The notes below the pieces were generated by a model. The model did not search any database. It had not been told where the DNA came from and was given only the letters and a program-made list of their open reading frames with translations. DNA of 47,041 bases from Elusimicrobiota bacterium (GTDB lineage Bacteria > Elusimicrobiota > Elusimicrobia > Elusimicrobiales > UBA9959): contig JACQYT010000024.1 in NCBI GenBank assembly GCA_016208085.1, positions 1 through 47,041 on the forward strand, in the 5' to 3' direction. Shown piece by piece: positions 39,408 through 46,702 of this stretch. A program made the translations under genes and the position numbers. How positions within the stretch are numbered: the stretch's first letter is position 1; each line of letters starts with the position of its first letter.

Positions 39408-39883
39408 CCGGGGTCCGGCGCCGGAGAGAAACAGGTTATAATACACCGTCGGGACTGATAGGCAAATGGCCAAAAAAGCGGACATATTATCGTGCACACT
39501 TCCAAGAGGTATGTTCCATACGTCTCGTTGAGGCTGTCCGGCTATGTCAGGAGGTCTGAAATTAGAGGAAGCTAAAGTGGGGGTTTGTCTAGGAGCCTGT
39601 CCGACATAAGCAATTTCGGCTGCAATTGTCGCTTTTGGACTACGCCTTTGCGCCGCTCAATTTACAGGCTCCGACGAGCCTGCTCGTTTCGCGTCGCTTC
39701 GGCTCGTCATCAAAATCGTCAATTTCGCGCTCCTAGCCCTTCCCTTGCTTCCGGAATTGTCCGGTAGCCCTTCAAGAACACGTCCTCGTACTTGACCGAC
39801 CGCCACAGTCCGAGACGACGGGAATGCACCCGCAGGGCGTTTTGCGGTTGACTGGCGGGGGGGAATATACTAGAATTCAGATT
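39408..39883. other. 476-nt intergenic region with IS debris
   Basis: No gene. It contains an inverted repeat GGAGCCTGT (39592-39600) / ACAGGCTCC (39664-39672), a stretch with GAGCC/GGCTC palindromes (39670-39715), a decayed IS3-type transposase fragment on the minus strand (39731-39830), and a TATACT hexamer (39866-39871) that could be the -10 of the HEAT-repeat gene, only 13 nt before its ATG. Confidence 0.55.
39731..39830 (-). mobile_element. Remnant of an IS3-family transposase (ORFB C-terminal part)
   Basis: Reading the minus strand in one frame gives VHSRRLG, then LWRSVKYEDVFLKGYR and TIPEAREGLG. This matches the well-conserved C-terminal part of the IS3/IS2-type rve integrase domain (LWRSVKYEDVYL...EAREGLGRYF). 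Only about 33 codons remain; on both sides the frame is lost. It is a fossil, with no intact transposase or clear ends. Confidence 0.7.
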
Positions 39884-41029
39884 ATGAAACCCAAAAACAT
39901 CGCACTTGTCGCCGTTTTTGTATTTTTAGTTTCAGCGCTTGCCACTTATGCCCAGGCGCCCGTTAAGAAATCCGCGGCGCCCGTTAAGAAATCCGCCGCC
40001 TCGCAGAAGGCTAGGCCGGCGGCAAAAAAACAGGCTCCGGCCAAGCCCGCCGCCAGGCCGGCGGCGCAGAAACCCCAGGACGCGAAGCCCGCCGCCCCGG
40101 CAGCCAAAACGACGGCGCCGGCAAAAGAAGTCCCGGTTTCAACGGTTACCGTTAAGGCGCTGACCCCGTTCGAAGATGCTGTTGAGAAATTAAAGACCGG
40201 CGAGCCGGGCCCAAGACGCCAAGCGGCGGATTTCCTGGGACAGAGCCGTGATGCCAACGCCGTGCCGCACCTTATCAAGGCGTTAAACGACGACAGCGCC
40301 GATGTCCGCATAGCGGTCGTGGACAGCCTCGGCCTTCTGCGCGCCAGGGAAGCCACCGGGAAGCTTTCTGAAATACTTTCAAAGGACGCCGAACCACGGC
40401 TGAGGCAGGCCGCGGCTATCGCCCTCTCCTATATAGGCGACACGGCCGCCGGCCCGGCGCTCGCGGGCGCGCTTAAAGACGCAAATCCCGGCGTGCGCTA
40501 CGCCGCCGCGCGGACTATCGGCGTTTTAAAATACAGCGAGGCGGAAGAAGCCCTGCTGGCGCTTCTGACTGACGCGGACGTCAATATGCGCAGAGGCGTC
40601 ATTTCGACGCTGGGCCAGATACAGTCCAAAAAAGCGGCAGGCGAACTTAAGAAAGCCTTAAGCGATCCGGACCAGTATGTAAGGCTTGAAGCTGTAAAGG
40701 CCCTGGGCGATATAGGCGATCCTTCGGCTATAGAGCTCCTGAAAGAAATTTTGGAGGACAAAGATCCGGGGGTAAAAGTGGAGACCGCGCTTGCCCTGGC
40801 AAAATTAAACGATGCTTCGGGCCTTGAGATAGCCTGTGAGCTTATAAAATCCACGGACCTCATGCTTAAAAATCAGGCCGCCAATGTCCTTGCCGCCGCG
40901 GGCACGGAGAAGAGTCTGGAGCTTCTTGACGAACTTTATGCGGCCGAGCAGGATCCGGGCAATAAAAACCTCCTTGATTTTGCCCGGCAGAGACTTATAG
41001 CCAGGCTGAAACTCCAGCAGAAAAAATAA
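39884..41029 (+). CDS. Secreted HEAT-repeat protein with Lys/Ala/Pro-rich linker
   Basis: 381 residues from ATG 39884. A longer in-frame start at 39824 lies in IS debris and would mask the signal peptide. Signal peptide MKPKNIALVAVFVFLVSALATYAQA, then an about 90-residue disordered linker of PVKKSAA/PAAKKQAP-type words, then about seven HEAT/PBS-lyase-like repeats from about residue 105. Each has wording such as AVPHLIKALNDDSADVRIAVVDSLG, ALAGALKDANPGVRYAAARTIG or ELKKALSDPDQYVRLEAVKALG. HEAT solenoids bind other proteins; export suggests a periplasmic adaptor. The partner is unknown. The next gene starts 3 nt after the stop, so the two are probably cotranscribed. Confidence 0.82.
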   Translation: MKPKNIALVAVFVFLVSALATYAQAPVKKSAAPVKKSAASQKARPAAKKQAPAKPAARPAAQKPQDAKPAAPAAKTTAPAKEVPVSTVTVKALTPFEDAVEKLKTGEPGPRRQAADFLGQSRDANAVPHLIKALNDDSADVRIAVVDSLGLLRAREATGKLSEILSKDAEPRLRQAAAIALSYIGDTAAGPALAGALKDANPGVRYAAARTIGVLKYSEAEEALLALLTDADVNMRRGVISTLGQIQSKKAAGELKKALSDPDQYVRLEAVKALGDIGDPSAIELLKEILEDKDPGVKVETALALAKLNDASGLEIACELIKSTDLMLKNQAANVLAAAGTEKSLELLDELYAAEQDPGNKNLLDFARQRLIARLKLQQKK

Positions 41030-41032
41030 ATC

Positions 41033-41365
41033 GTGTCCAAAAAAAAACGGAGCAGGCGGTTTCCGCAGCGGATTGCCGAACCTGTAAACCCGCAGGCCGG
41101 TCCCGGCGCGCCGGCCGCCGGCGACGAAGCGGGGCCCGGGAAAAAAGACTATATCGTTATAGCATGCGGCCTGGCGCTGATAGCGCTGGGTTATATGCTG
41201 CTGAAAAAAGCGGATCCGGCCGGGGAAAATATCTGCGCCAAACTGTCACCCTTCGCTCTGCTGGCCGGTTATCTGCTTATCCCGATTGCATTATACATGC
41301 GCAAAAGCCCGGCTGCCGAACCCCGCGCGGGCGCCGCGTCAAAGGATCCCAATCCGCCGAATTGA
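41033..41365 (+). CDS. Small two-TM membrane protein (DUF3098-like)
   Basis: 110 residues starting at GTG 41033. A basic, disordered N-part of about 40 residues is followed by two hydrophobic segments, DYIVIACGLALIALGYMLL (about 39-57) and LSPFALLAGYLLIPIALYM (about 70-88), separated by a short polar loop, then a Pro/Ala tail. The spacing and words (YIxIxxGLxLIxLGYML...SPxxLLxGYLLIPxAI) resemble DUF3098 proteins, but this is only a moderate match by eye. Function unknown. It lies 3 nt behind the HEAT-repeat gene and probably belongs to its operon. Confidence 0.6.
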   Translation: MSKKKRSRRFPQRIAEPVNPQAGPGAPAAGDEAGPGKKDYIVIACGLALIALGYMLLKKADPAGENICAKLSPFALLAGYLLIPIALYMRKSPAAEPRAGAASKDPNPPN

Positions 41366-41417
41366 GTAAATTTTTTCTCATCCTTCATTCCTCATCCCTC
41401 ATCCCTCACTCGTGGTT

Positions 41418-41491
41418 TTGACAAATAAATCAATTAGTGTATATAATACTAATATACCACTAATTGTGTGATATGGGAGATATTCACACAA
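41418..41491 (+). promoter_or_regulatory. Consensus promoter with two inverted repeats upstream of nrdR
   Basis: TTGACA (41418-41423), 18 nt, TATAAT (41442-41447): both hexamers are perfect. The -10 is bracketed by the inverted repeat CAATTAGTG (41431-41439) / CACTAATTG (41458-41466). A second one follows, TTGTGTGATAT (41464-41474) / ATATTCACACAA (41480-41491). They are likely operator sites. NrdR is known to repress its own and other RNR operons through NrdR boxes; these palindromes are in the right place but do not plainly match the usual NrdR-box wording, so the regulator is inferred. Confidence 0.75.
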
Positions 41492-41506
41492 GGTATGGTA
41501 TGAGGA

Positions 41507-41834
41507 GAGCAAACAGAACAGAGGTCTAAAGTGGAGAGTCTAAAGTCTAAAGATTATAAGGAAATCTGATTCATACTCTACACTTTAGACTCTAGACTTT
41601 CGACTATCAGGAGAAAGCAGATGAACAGAACAGAGGAGAGTCTAAAGTCTAAAGATTATAAGGAAATCTGATTCATACTCTACACTTTAGACTCTAGACT
41701 TTCGACTATCAGGAGAAAGCAGATGAACAGAACAGAGGTCTAAAGTGGAGAGTCTAAAGTCTAAAGATTATAAGGAAATCTGATTCATACTCTACACTTT
41801 AGACTCTAGACTTTCGACTATCAGGAGAAAGCAG
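41507..41834 (+). repeat. Triplicated hairpin leader of nrdR (element E)
   Basis: Three head-to-tail copies of a 102-112-nt unit. Each has GTCTAAA-type heptamers, a TAAGGAAATCTGATT centre, complementary TTTAGACTCTAGACTTT-type heptamers, and at the end AGGAGAAAGCAGATGA, which is a ribosome site plus ATG. ATGs lie at 41621, 41723 and 41835; only the last opens nrdR. The first two open short ORFs, MNRTEESLKSKDYKEI (41621-41671) and MNRTEV. Copy 2 lacks 10 nt. The centre resembles that of the A elements. Confidence 0.85.
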
Positions 41835-42293
41835 ATGAAATGTCCGTTTTGCGGCGCCGATGACACCAAAGTCACCGACAGCAGGGATTCCGATGTTTTT
41901 GAAACAAGGAGGCGCAGGGAATGCGAAAAATGCGGAAAAAGGTTCACCACTTATGAACGGATAGAACAGAATCCGCTGATCGTCATCAAAAAAGACGGCC
42001 GGCGGGAGAATTTTTCGCGCGAAAAATTGAAGAACGGCTTCACAAAGGCCTGCCAGAAACGGGATATCAGCGTCGAAAAAATCGATGAGGCGGCAAGAGA
42101 GATAGAGAAAGCGCTGAGGAACGAGGATAAAAGCGAGATACCGAGCTCGCTGGTCGGGGAATGGGTCATAAAAAAGCTGAAAAAACTGGACAAGATAGCG
42201 TATATACGGTTTGCGTCCATTTATAAGGATTTTGCGGACGTGAAGGATTTTGAGAGAGAGATCAAAGCGATAAAAGAGAGGGGGGGAAAATGA
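41835..42293 (+). CDS. nrdR: Transcriptional repressor NrdR
   Basis: 152 residues. N-terminal zinc ribbon with MKCPFCGADDTKVTDSR and RRECEKCGKRFTTYERIE (Cys3, 6, 31, 34), then an ATP-cone domain (about 47-137; VIKKDGRRENFSREKLKNGF, RFASIYKDFADVKDFEREI). NrdR senses ATP/dATP and represses ribonucleotide reductase operons. AGGAG lies 9 nt before ATG. The gene is preceded by a perfect promoter, palindromes and the triplicated leader, and overlaps nrdD by 4 nt (ATGA). Regulator and regulated enzyme are therefore cotranscribed, consistent with autoregulation. Confidence 0.97.
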   Translation: MKCPFCGADDTKVTDSRDSDVFETRRRRECEKCGKRFTTYERIEQNPLIVIKKDGRRENFSREKLKNGFTKACQKRDISVEKIDEAAREIEKALRNEDKSEIPSSLVGEWVIKKLKKLDKIAYIRFASIYKDFADVKDFEREIKAIKERGGK

Positions 42294-45200
42294 ACGAGTT
42301 TTTTCCGAAGGTCCTTAGGAAGAGAAACGGCAAAGTGACGGAATTCAATCTTGAAAAAATAAAGAGCGCCATCTACCGGGCGGCATACGCGATAGGCGGA
42401 AGGGACGAGAAGAAGGCGGCCGAGACGGCGGAAGCGGTCGCAAAAAAGATATACGCCGATTTTACCGCTCATGCCAGGATCCCGACCGTAGACGACTGCA
42501 ATGCCGCCTGCATAGAGGTTCTCAGGGCCGGCGGGTCAGACAAGACGGCCGACAAATTCGAGTCGTACGTCCTGGACAGGACCCTGGTGCGGCAGCGCGA
42601 ACTACACGTGAAGAAAAAGGGCGGCCGCGGCGACCTGACGGACCAGATGCTCCTTGTGCAGTCTATAACCAACGAAACCATAGAAAGGTTCGACAGGAAG
42701 AAGCTCTCCGAGGCCTTGGAGAAAGAGTATCATCTTTCAAGGGAACTTGCCGACATGATAGCCAAGGAAACCGAGAACGACGCCTATAAATTATGCGACA
42801 GGTACGGGAGCAACAACTTCGATACGCAGTTCCTGCGCAAGCTCTCCGAATCGCATCTGTCCATGATGGGCATCCCCGTGAAGGACACCTCCCTTTCAAT
42901 CCCGTTGTCCACCGTTGAGGCGCTTGTCCTGGCCGGCAGCAGGGAAAATTCCAACATCACTTCCAATAATCCGGAGGCGGTCAACCTGGGCATAGCGGAA
43001 TACACGCTGAAGCAGTATTCCCTGAGAAAAGTGTTCTCCGACGAGATAGCGGAGGCGCACAATTGGGGGACCATCCACATCCATGACCTCGGCTATCCGC
43101 AGCGGGTTTATTGCTCCAGCCACTCCGTGGAATACATAAAAAAATACGGGCTGGATAAAATAGTTTCTAATCTGCAGAATAAGTCCCGCCCCGCCAGATC
43201 GGCCATGGTCCTTAACGGCCACATACAGACGTTCCTGGCGTCAATGCAGTCCAGATACGCCGGCGCGCTGGGCTTCGGGTTCCTGAACATACTTTTCGCC
43301 CCGATGCTTAACTGTCCGGAGAGCGTGGTGGAGGGGGAACTGGAAGGCCATCGGGTCAGGCTCAAAAAAGACACCCTGGAGGCGATGCTTGAAATCGGCG
43401 CCGTCTCCGACCGGGACGGGACCGGCGCGCCTTATTTCAAGAAAACCGGGGAAGTCCGGATGCTTTTAAAAATGTCCAGGACCGAGATGCGCCAGATCGC
43501 CCAGAACCTGATCTTTTCGGCCAGCCAGAACGCTTTTTCGCGGGGCGGGCAGACCCTGTTCATAGACTTTAATATCCATACCGGCGTCCCCGAGTACCTG
43601 CAAAACGTTCCGGCGCTCGGCCCCGGCGGCAAGTACATGATAGAGGACGGCGACGGCCGTATTGAGCCGGCGGATGAGGCGCCGCGCTTTAAGGGCGTAG
43701 AAGGCGATTTCCGGACCGGCGACGTCGTGCAGCCCGCGGACGGGAGGAAATACGTCGTTTACGGCGACCCGAGAATGGTCAAAGCCGCGCAGGAATTCGC
43801 GATAGAACTGATGAAGGTGTGGGAAGACGGGGATAAATACGGAGTGCAGTTCGCGTTCCCGAAATGCGACCTTCACGTGGGCAAGGACGCCCTTGAAGAT
43901 CCCGGCGAGCGGGAAGTTTTCAGCCGCGGCTGCCGGCTCGCCTCAAAAAACGGCTCCACCTACTTCATGTTCGACAGGGAAGGCGCCGGCGCCGTTCTGG
44001 CGCAGTGCTGCAGGTTAAAAGAAAAAGTCACCGACCTGGACCTTCTCAAGCATCCCGAAAAGATAAGGTTTACCGGGTTTCAGAACGTGACGATAAACCT
44101 GCCGCAGGCGGCGTTCAAAAGCAAGAAAGGGCTTAACGGCGCCCTGGAAAACATAGACAGCGCGATGGAAACCGCCGTGAAGGCCCATCTCCAGAAGAAA
44201 GAATATACGCAGATGCTGCTTGACACGGACGGCAGCCCGCTGAGGTCGTTCGGCATTCCCTCCGACGACGGCAAACCCTACGTGGAACTCAAGGATGCGA
44301 CTTATATAATAGGCCTGATCGGCTTGAACGAAGCGGTGCAGTACCTGACCGGCAAAGAACTACATGAGAGCGCCGAGGCTTATGAAACGGGCCTGAAGAT
44401 CATAGACAGGATGTATCAGAACGTGACGGCGTTCAAGGCAAAATACGGCTTAAAATTCACGCTGGAAGAGACCCCGGCGGAATCCGCGACGCAAAAGCTG
44501 GCGAAAGGCGACCTGGGGAGGTTCATCGGCGCGAAGAAAGTCATAAAGGGGGACCTTAAAAAAGCTCCGTATTACACCAATTCAATACACCTGAATCCCG
44601 GCGCCGACGTTTCCATAATAGACAGAATAGAGCTGCAGTCCAAATTCCACGACATGATAGAGTCCGGCTCCATAATCCATGTCTACTGCGGCGAAAACCG
44701 AATACCGCCGGAATCGATTGAAGCGCTTGTCGAGAGGGTTTACAGGAATACGAGAGCTTCCCAGTTGACCGTCTCGCCGGAATTCACTCACTGCAATAAT
44801 TGCCGCACCAATCACTTCGGATTCAGGGATAAATGCGCCAGATGCGGAAGCGCCGACGTTTCAAAAAGGACGAAAATAGTGGGCTATTTCAGCAACCTCG
44901 GCGCCTGGAACGACTCGCAACTGGCGATAAGCAGGGCCCGGGAAGCGGTCGCCGACAGGTACGCCAGCTTTACGCCGGGGCTCGAATGGATGCGTGAAAA
45001 GGACCGGTCGCAGAAAGTTATGGTCTTTGGAAAAGAGGAATGCGCCTCGTGCTCGGACGCGAAAGAAGCTTTGATCCGGGCCGTGAAGGCCGAAGGGCTG
45101 GACATACCGGTCGAATTCCACGACCTGACCCGTCAGGAGAGCCGGCTGCTGGCCGCGAAACACAACGTGCCGCTGGACCCCATACCGACGGTGCTGATAA

Positions 45201-45325
45201 AGAACAACGGCACTATTGACCGCTATGAACCGGAGTTCAAACGGGGAAAGCCTTTGCACAGGAAAGAAGCGGAGTATCATAAAATGCTGGAGGAAGCGTT
45301 TAACCCGAAAATTGCCTGCCGGTAA
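42290..45325 (+). CDS. nrdD: Anaerobic (class III) ribonucleotide reductase NrdD with C-terminal redoxin-like domain
   Basis: 1011 residues, longer than common NrdD (about 600-750). N-terminal ATP-cone (about 5-95; KVLRKRNGKVTEFNLEKIKSAI), a further regulatory segment (about 110-165), then the barrel core (SRENSNITSNNPEAVNLG, FSASQNAFSRGGQTLFIDFN, ALNLP-like NVTINLPQAAF). A zinc site CNNC (Cys835/838) and CARC (Cys849/852) follows, and the glycyl-radical loop KIVGYFSNLGAWN with Gly865. About 40 residues later a thioredoxin/glutaredoxin-like domain begins (KVMVFGKEECASCSDAKEAL, CxxC at 918-921, then DPIPTVLIKNNG; about 908-1005). It makes dNTPs under anaerobiosis. The fused redoxin suggests a thiol-dependent rather than formate-dependent mechanism. 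The last residues lie in a hairpin repeat. Confidence 0.93.
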   Translation: MNEFFPKVLRKRNGKVTEFNLEKIKSAIYRAAYAIGGRDEKKAAETAEAVAKKIYADFTAHARIPTVDDCNAACIEVLRAGGSDKTADKFESYVLDRTLVRQRELHVKKKGGRGDLTDQMLLVQSITNETIERFDRKKLSEALEKEYHLSRELADMIAKETENDAYKLCDRYGSNNFDTQFLRKLSESHLSMMGIPVKDTSLSIPLSTVEALVLAGSRENSNITSNNPEAVNLGIAEYTLKQYSLRKVFSDEIAEAHNWGTIHIHDLGYPQRVYCSSHSVEYIKKYGLDKIVSNLQNKSRPARSAMVLNGHIQTFLASMQSRYAGALGFGFLNILFAPMLNCPESVVEGELEGHRVRLKKDTLEAMLEIGAVSDRDGTGAPYFKKTGEVRMLLKMSRTEMRQIAQNLIFSASQNAFSRGGQTLFIDFNIHTGVPEYLQNVPALGPGGKYMIEDGDGRIEPADEAPRFKGVEGDFRTGDVVQPADGRKYVVYGDPRMVKAAQEFAIELMKVWEDGDKYGVQFAFPKCDLHVGKDALEDPGEREVFSRGCRLASKNGSTYFMFDREGAGAVLAQCCRLKEKVTDLDLLKHPEKIRFTGFQNVTINLPQAAFKSKKGLNGALENIDSAMETAVKAHLQKKEYTQMLLDTDGSPLRSFGIPSDDGKPYVELKDATYIIGLIGLNEAVQYLTGKELHESAEAYETGLKIIDRMYQNVTAFKAKYGLKFTLEETPAESATQKLAKGDLGRFIGAKKVIKGDLKKAPYYTNSIHLNPGADVSIIDRIELQSKFHDMIESGSIIHVYCGENRIPPESIEALVERVYRNTRASQLTVSPEFTHCNNCRTNHFGFRDKCARCGSADVSKRTKIVGYFSNLGAWNDSQLAISRAREAVADRYASFTPGLEWMREKDRSQKVMVFGKEECASCSDAKEALIRAVKAEGLDIPVEFHDLTRQESRLLAAKHNVPLDPIPTVLIKNNGTIDRYEPEFKRGKPLHRKEAEYHKMLEEAFNPKIACR

Positions 45326-45433
45326 GCAGGCAATTTTCGAGTGCTGGCTCACCTGTCAGACAGCTATAGCCATGTGTTTTGCCGATGAACGCCGGTCAAA
45401 TTTCGCGGCGCCGGTCAGAGAAGAAGCCGGATT
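45302..45433. repeat. Dispersed repeat H3: hairpin at nrdD end plus downstream segment
   Basis: Stem CGAAAATTGCCTGC/GCAGGCAATTTTCG (about 45307-45340) with loop CGGTAA, which holds the nrdD stop. It is followed by GTGCTGGCTCACCTGT, GATGAACGCC, GCGGCGCCGGTCAG and AAGCCGGA. The same blocks in the same order and spacing are at 32081-32200. The segment lies between nrdD and nrdG. Confidence 0.65.
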
Positions 45434-45440
45434 AAATAAA

Positions 45441-46166
45441 ATGCGGATAAGAGAGATACTTAAATTCAGCCTGATAGATTATCCCGGAAAAATCTCGGCC
45501 GTTGTCTTTGTGCCGGGTTGCAATTTCAACTGTCCGGCCTGCCACGCCAAAAAAATATTGGACGAAGTTCCCCTTATAAAGGAAGAAGAGTTCTTTAAAT
45601 ATCTGGCCGGCGCGCGGCAATGGGTGAACGGGGTCGTCGTATGCGGCGGCGAGCCGACTTTTGATGCGGACCTGGTCCCGTTCGCGCGGAGACTTGCGGC
45701 CGCCGCAATACCCGTAAAGCTCGATACGAACGGCAGCGCGCCCCAAGTCCTGGAGCGGCTGCTGGATGAAAAGCTGATCGCTTACGCGGCGCTGGACGTA
45801 AAAGGGCCGCCCCGCCTGCTGGACAATATTACAGGGACCGTTCCGGCTCCGGAGGCCATAAAGCGGAGCATCCGTGCGATCGCCGGATTCCCGGATTACG
45901 AATACAGGACGACGGCGGCGCCCGTGTTGCGCGGCGACGGGAAAATAAGCTTTCTGACCGCGGCGGAGCTCGCAGACACCGCCGCAATGATAACGGAAAT
46001 CACGGGCTCGGACGATCACAAATATTTCATTCAGAAATTCGTCCCGAGAAAAGAAGGGCTGCTGGATAAAAGACTGGAGAGCTTTCCCCAAACCCCGCTG
46101 CCGCTGCTTGAGGAAATGAAAGCGGAGGTCTCAAAATACCTGCCGAAATGCGAAATACGGGCGTAG
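45441..46166 (+). CDS. nrdG: Anaerobic ribonucleotide reductase activating protein NrdG (radical SAM)
   Basis: 241 residues from ATG 45441; a longer frame back into nrdD and the repeat has no NrdG character. Radical-SAM cluster motif CNFNCPACH (CxxxCxxC, about Cys31/35/38) within FVPGCNFNCPACHAKKIL, then the VVCGGEPTFDADL (GGE motif, about 70), and LDTNGSAPQVLERLL. It cleaves S-adenosylmethionine to generate the glycyl radical on NrdD. It resembles the PflA/NrdG subgroup common in anaerobes, where the sequence begins with L..SLIDYPGKI. It lies 115 nt behind nrdD, the gap being repeat H3, and belongs to the same module. Confidence 0.92.
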   Translation: MRIREILKFSLIDYPGKISAVVFVPGCNFNCPACHAKKILDEVPLIKEEEFFKYLAGARQWVNGVVVCGGEPTFDADLVPFARRLAAAAIPVKLDTNGSAPQVLERLLDEKLIAYAALDVKGPPRLLDNITGTVPAPEAIKRSIRAIAGFPDYEYRTTAAPVLRGDGKISFLTAAELADTAAMITEITGSDDHKYFIQKFVPRKEGLLDKRLESFPQTPLPLLEEMKAEVSKYLPKCEIRA

Positions 46167-46174
46167 AGCGTTGT

Positions 46175-46228
46175 TGTAGCGGCGGATGTGAATCCGCGAA
46201 ATTGGGGCGATTTACATCGCCCGCTACA
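46175..46228. repeat. Cruciform repeat R3 (TGTAGCGG ... CCGCTACA)
   Basis: Perfect outer arms TGTAGCGG (46175-46182) and CCGCTACA (46221-46228). Inner hairpins are GCGGAT-GTGA-ATCCGC (46182-46197) and GGGCGAT-TTAC-ATCGCCC (46205-46222). It is the best-preserved copy of the family and lies between nrdG and dut. Confidence 0.85.
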
Positions 46229-46252
46229 TTTAATTCGGAATAAGGCGCGAAT

Positions 46253-46702
46253 ATGAAAAAGCTGGAAGTGCTGGTGCAGAAACTGTGCGATGACGCGGTT
46301 ATTCCCAGATACGCCCACGACGGAGATGCCGGAGTGGACCTGTATGCCAGGACGGCCCACAGCTTAAAGCCGGGGGAAAGAGCGCTTGTACCCACAGGCT
46401 TAAAGCTGTCCATCCCCTGCGGCTATGAAGGCCAGGTAAGGCCGAAGTCGGGCCTTGCGCTGAAACACGGCATCACCGTGCTTAACACGCCCGGCACCGT
46501 CGACGCGCCATACAGGGGAGAGGTGGGGGTGATAATCATAAATCACGATCCCGCGGCGGTTTACGAGATAAAAAAGGGCGAAAAAGTGGCGCAAATGATA
46601 TTTAATAAAGTGGAATGCGCAGCTTTCAGGGAAGTTGCCCTGTTGGATGAGACTTCCCGTGGGGAAGGCGGCTTTGGCAGCACCGGAAACCGTCCGCAAT
46701 AG
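46253..46702 (+). CDS. dut: dUTP diphosphatase (dUTPase)
   Basis: 149 residues, trimeric dUTPase family. All five motifs are visible: HDGDAGVDLYA (about 21-31), RPKSGLALKHG (about 63-73), LNTPGTVDAPYRGEVGVIIIN (about 77-97), KKGEKVAQMIF (about 109-119) and RGEGGFGSTG (about 137-146). It hydrolyses dUTP to dUMP, supplying the dTMP precursor and keeping uracil out of DNA. It stands behind nrdD-nrdG and completes a dNTP-metabolism group. Cruciform R3 precedes it by 24 nt. Confidence 0.96.
   Translation: MKKLEVLVQKLCDDAVIPRYAHDGDAGVDLYARTAHSLKPGERALVPTGLKLSIPCGYEGQVRPKSGLALKHGITVLNTPGTVDAPYRGEVGVIIINHDPAAVYEIKKGEKVAQMIFNKVECAAFREVALLDETSRGEGGFGSTGNRPQ

Noticed and set aside
39731-39830. Active insertion sequence
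   Set aside because: Only about 33 codons of an IS3-type transposase remain, the frame is lost at both sides and no terminal inverted repeats with target duplication can be assigned.
41507-41834. Possible CRISPR-like repeats upstream of nrdR
   Set aside because: The copies are about 102-112 nt, contiguous, self-complementary and carry ribosome sites; there are no unique spacers.
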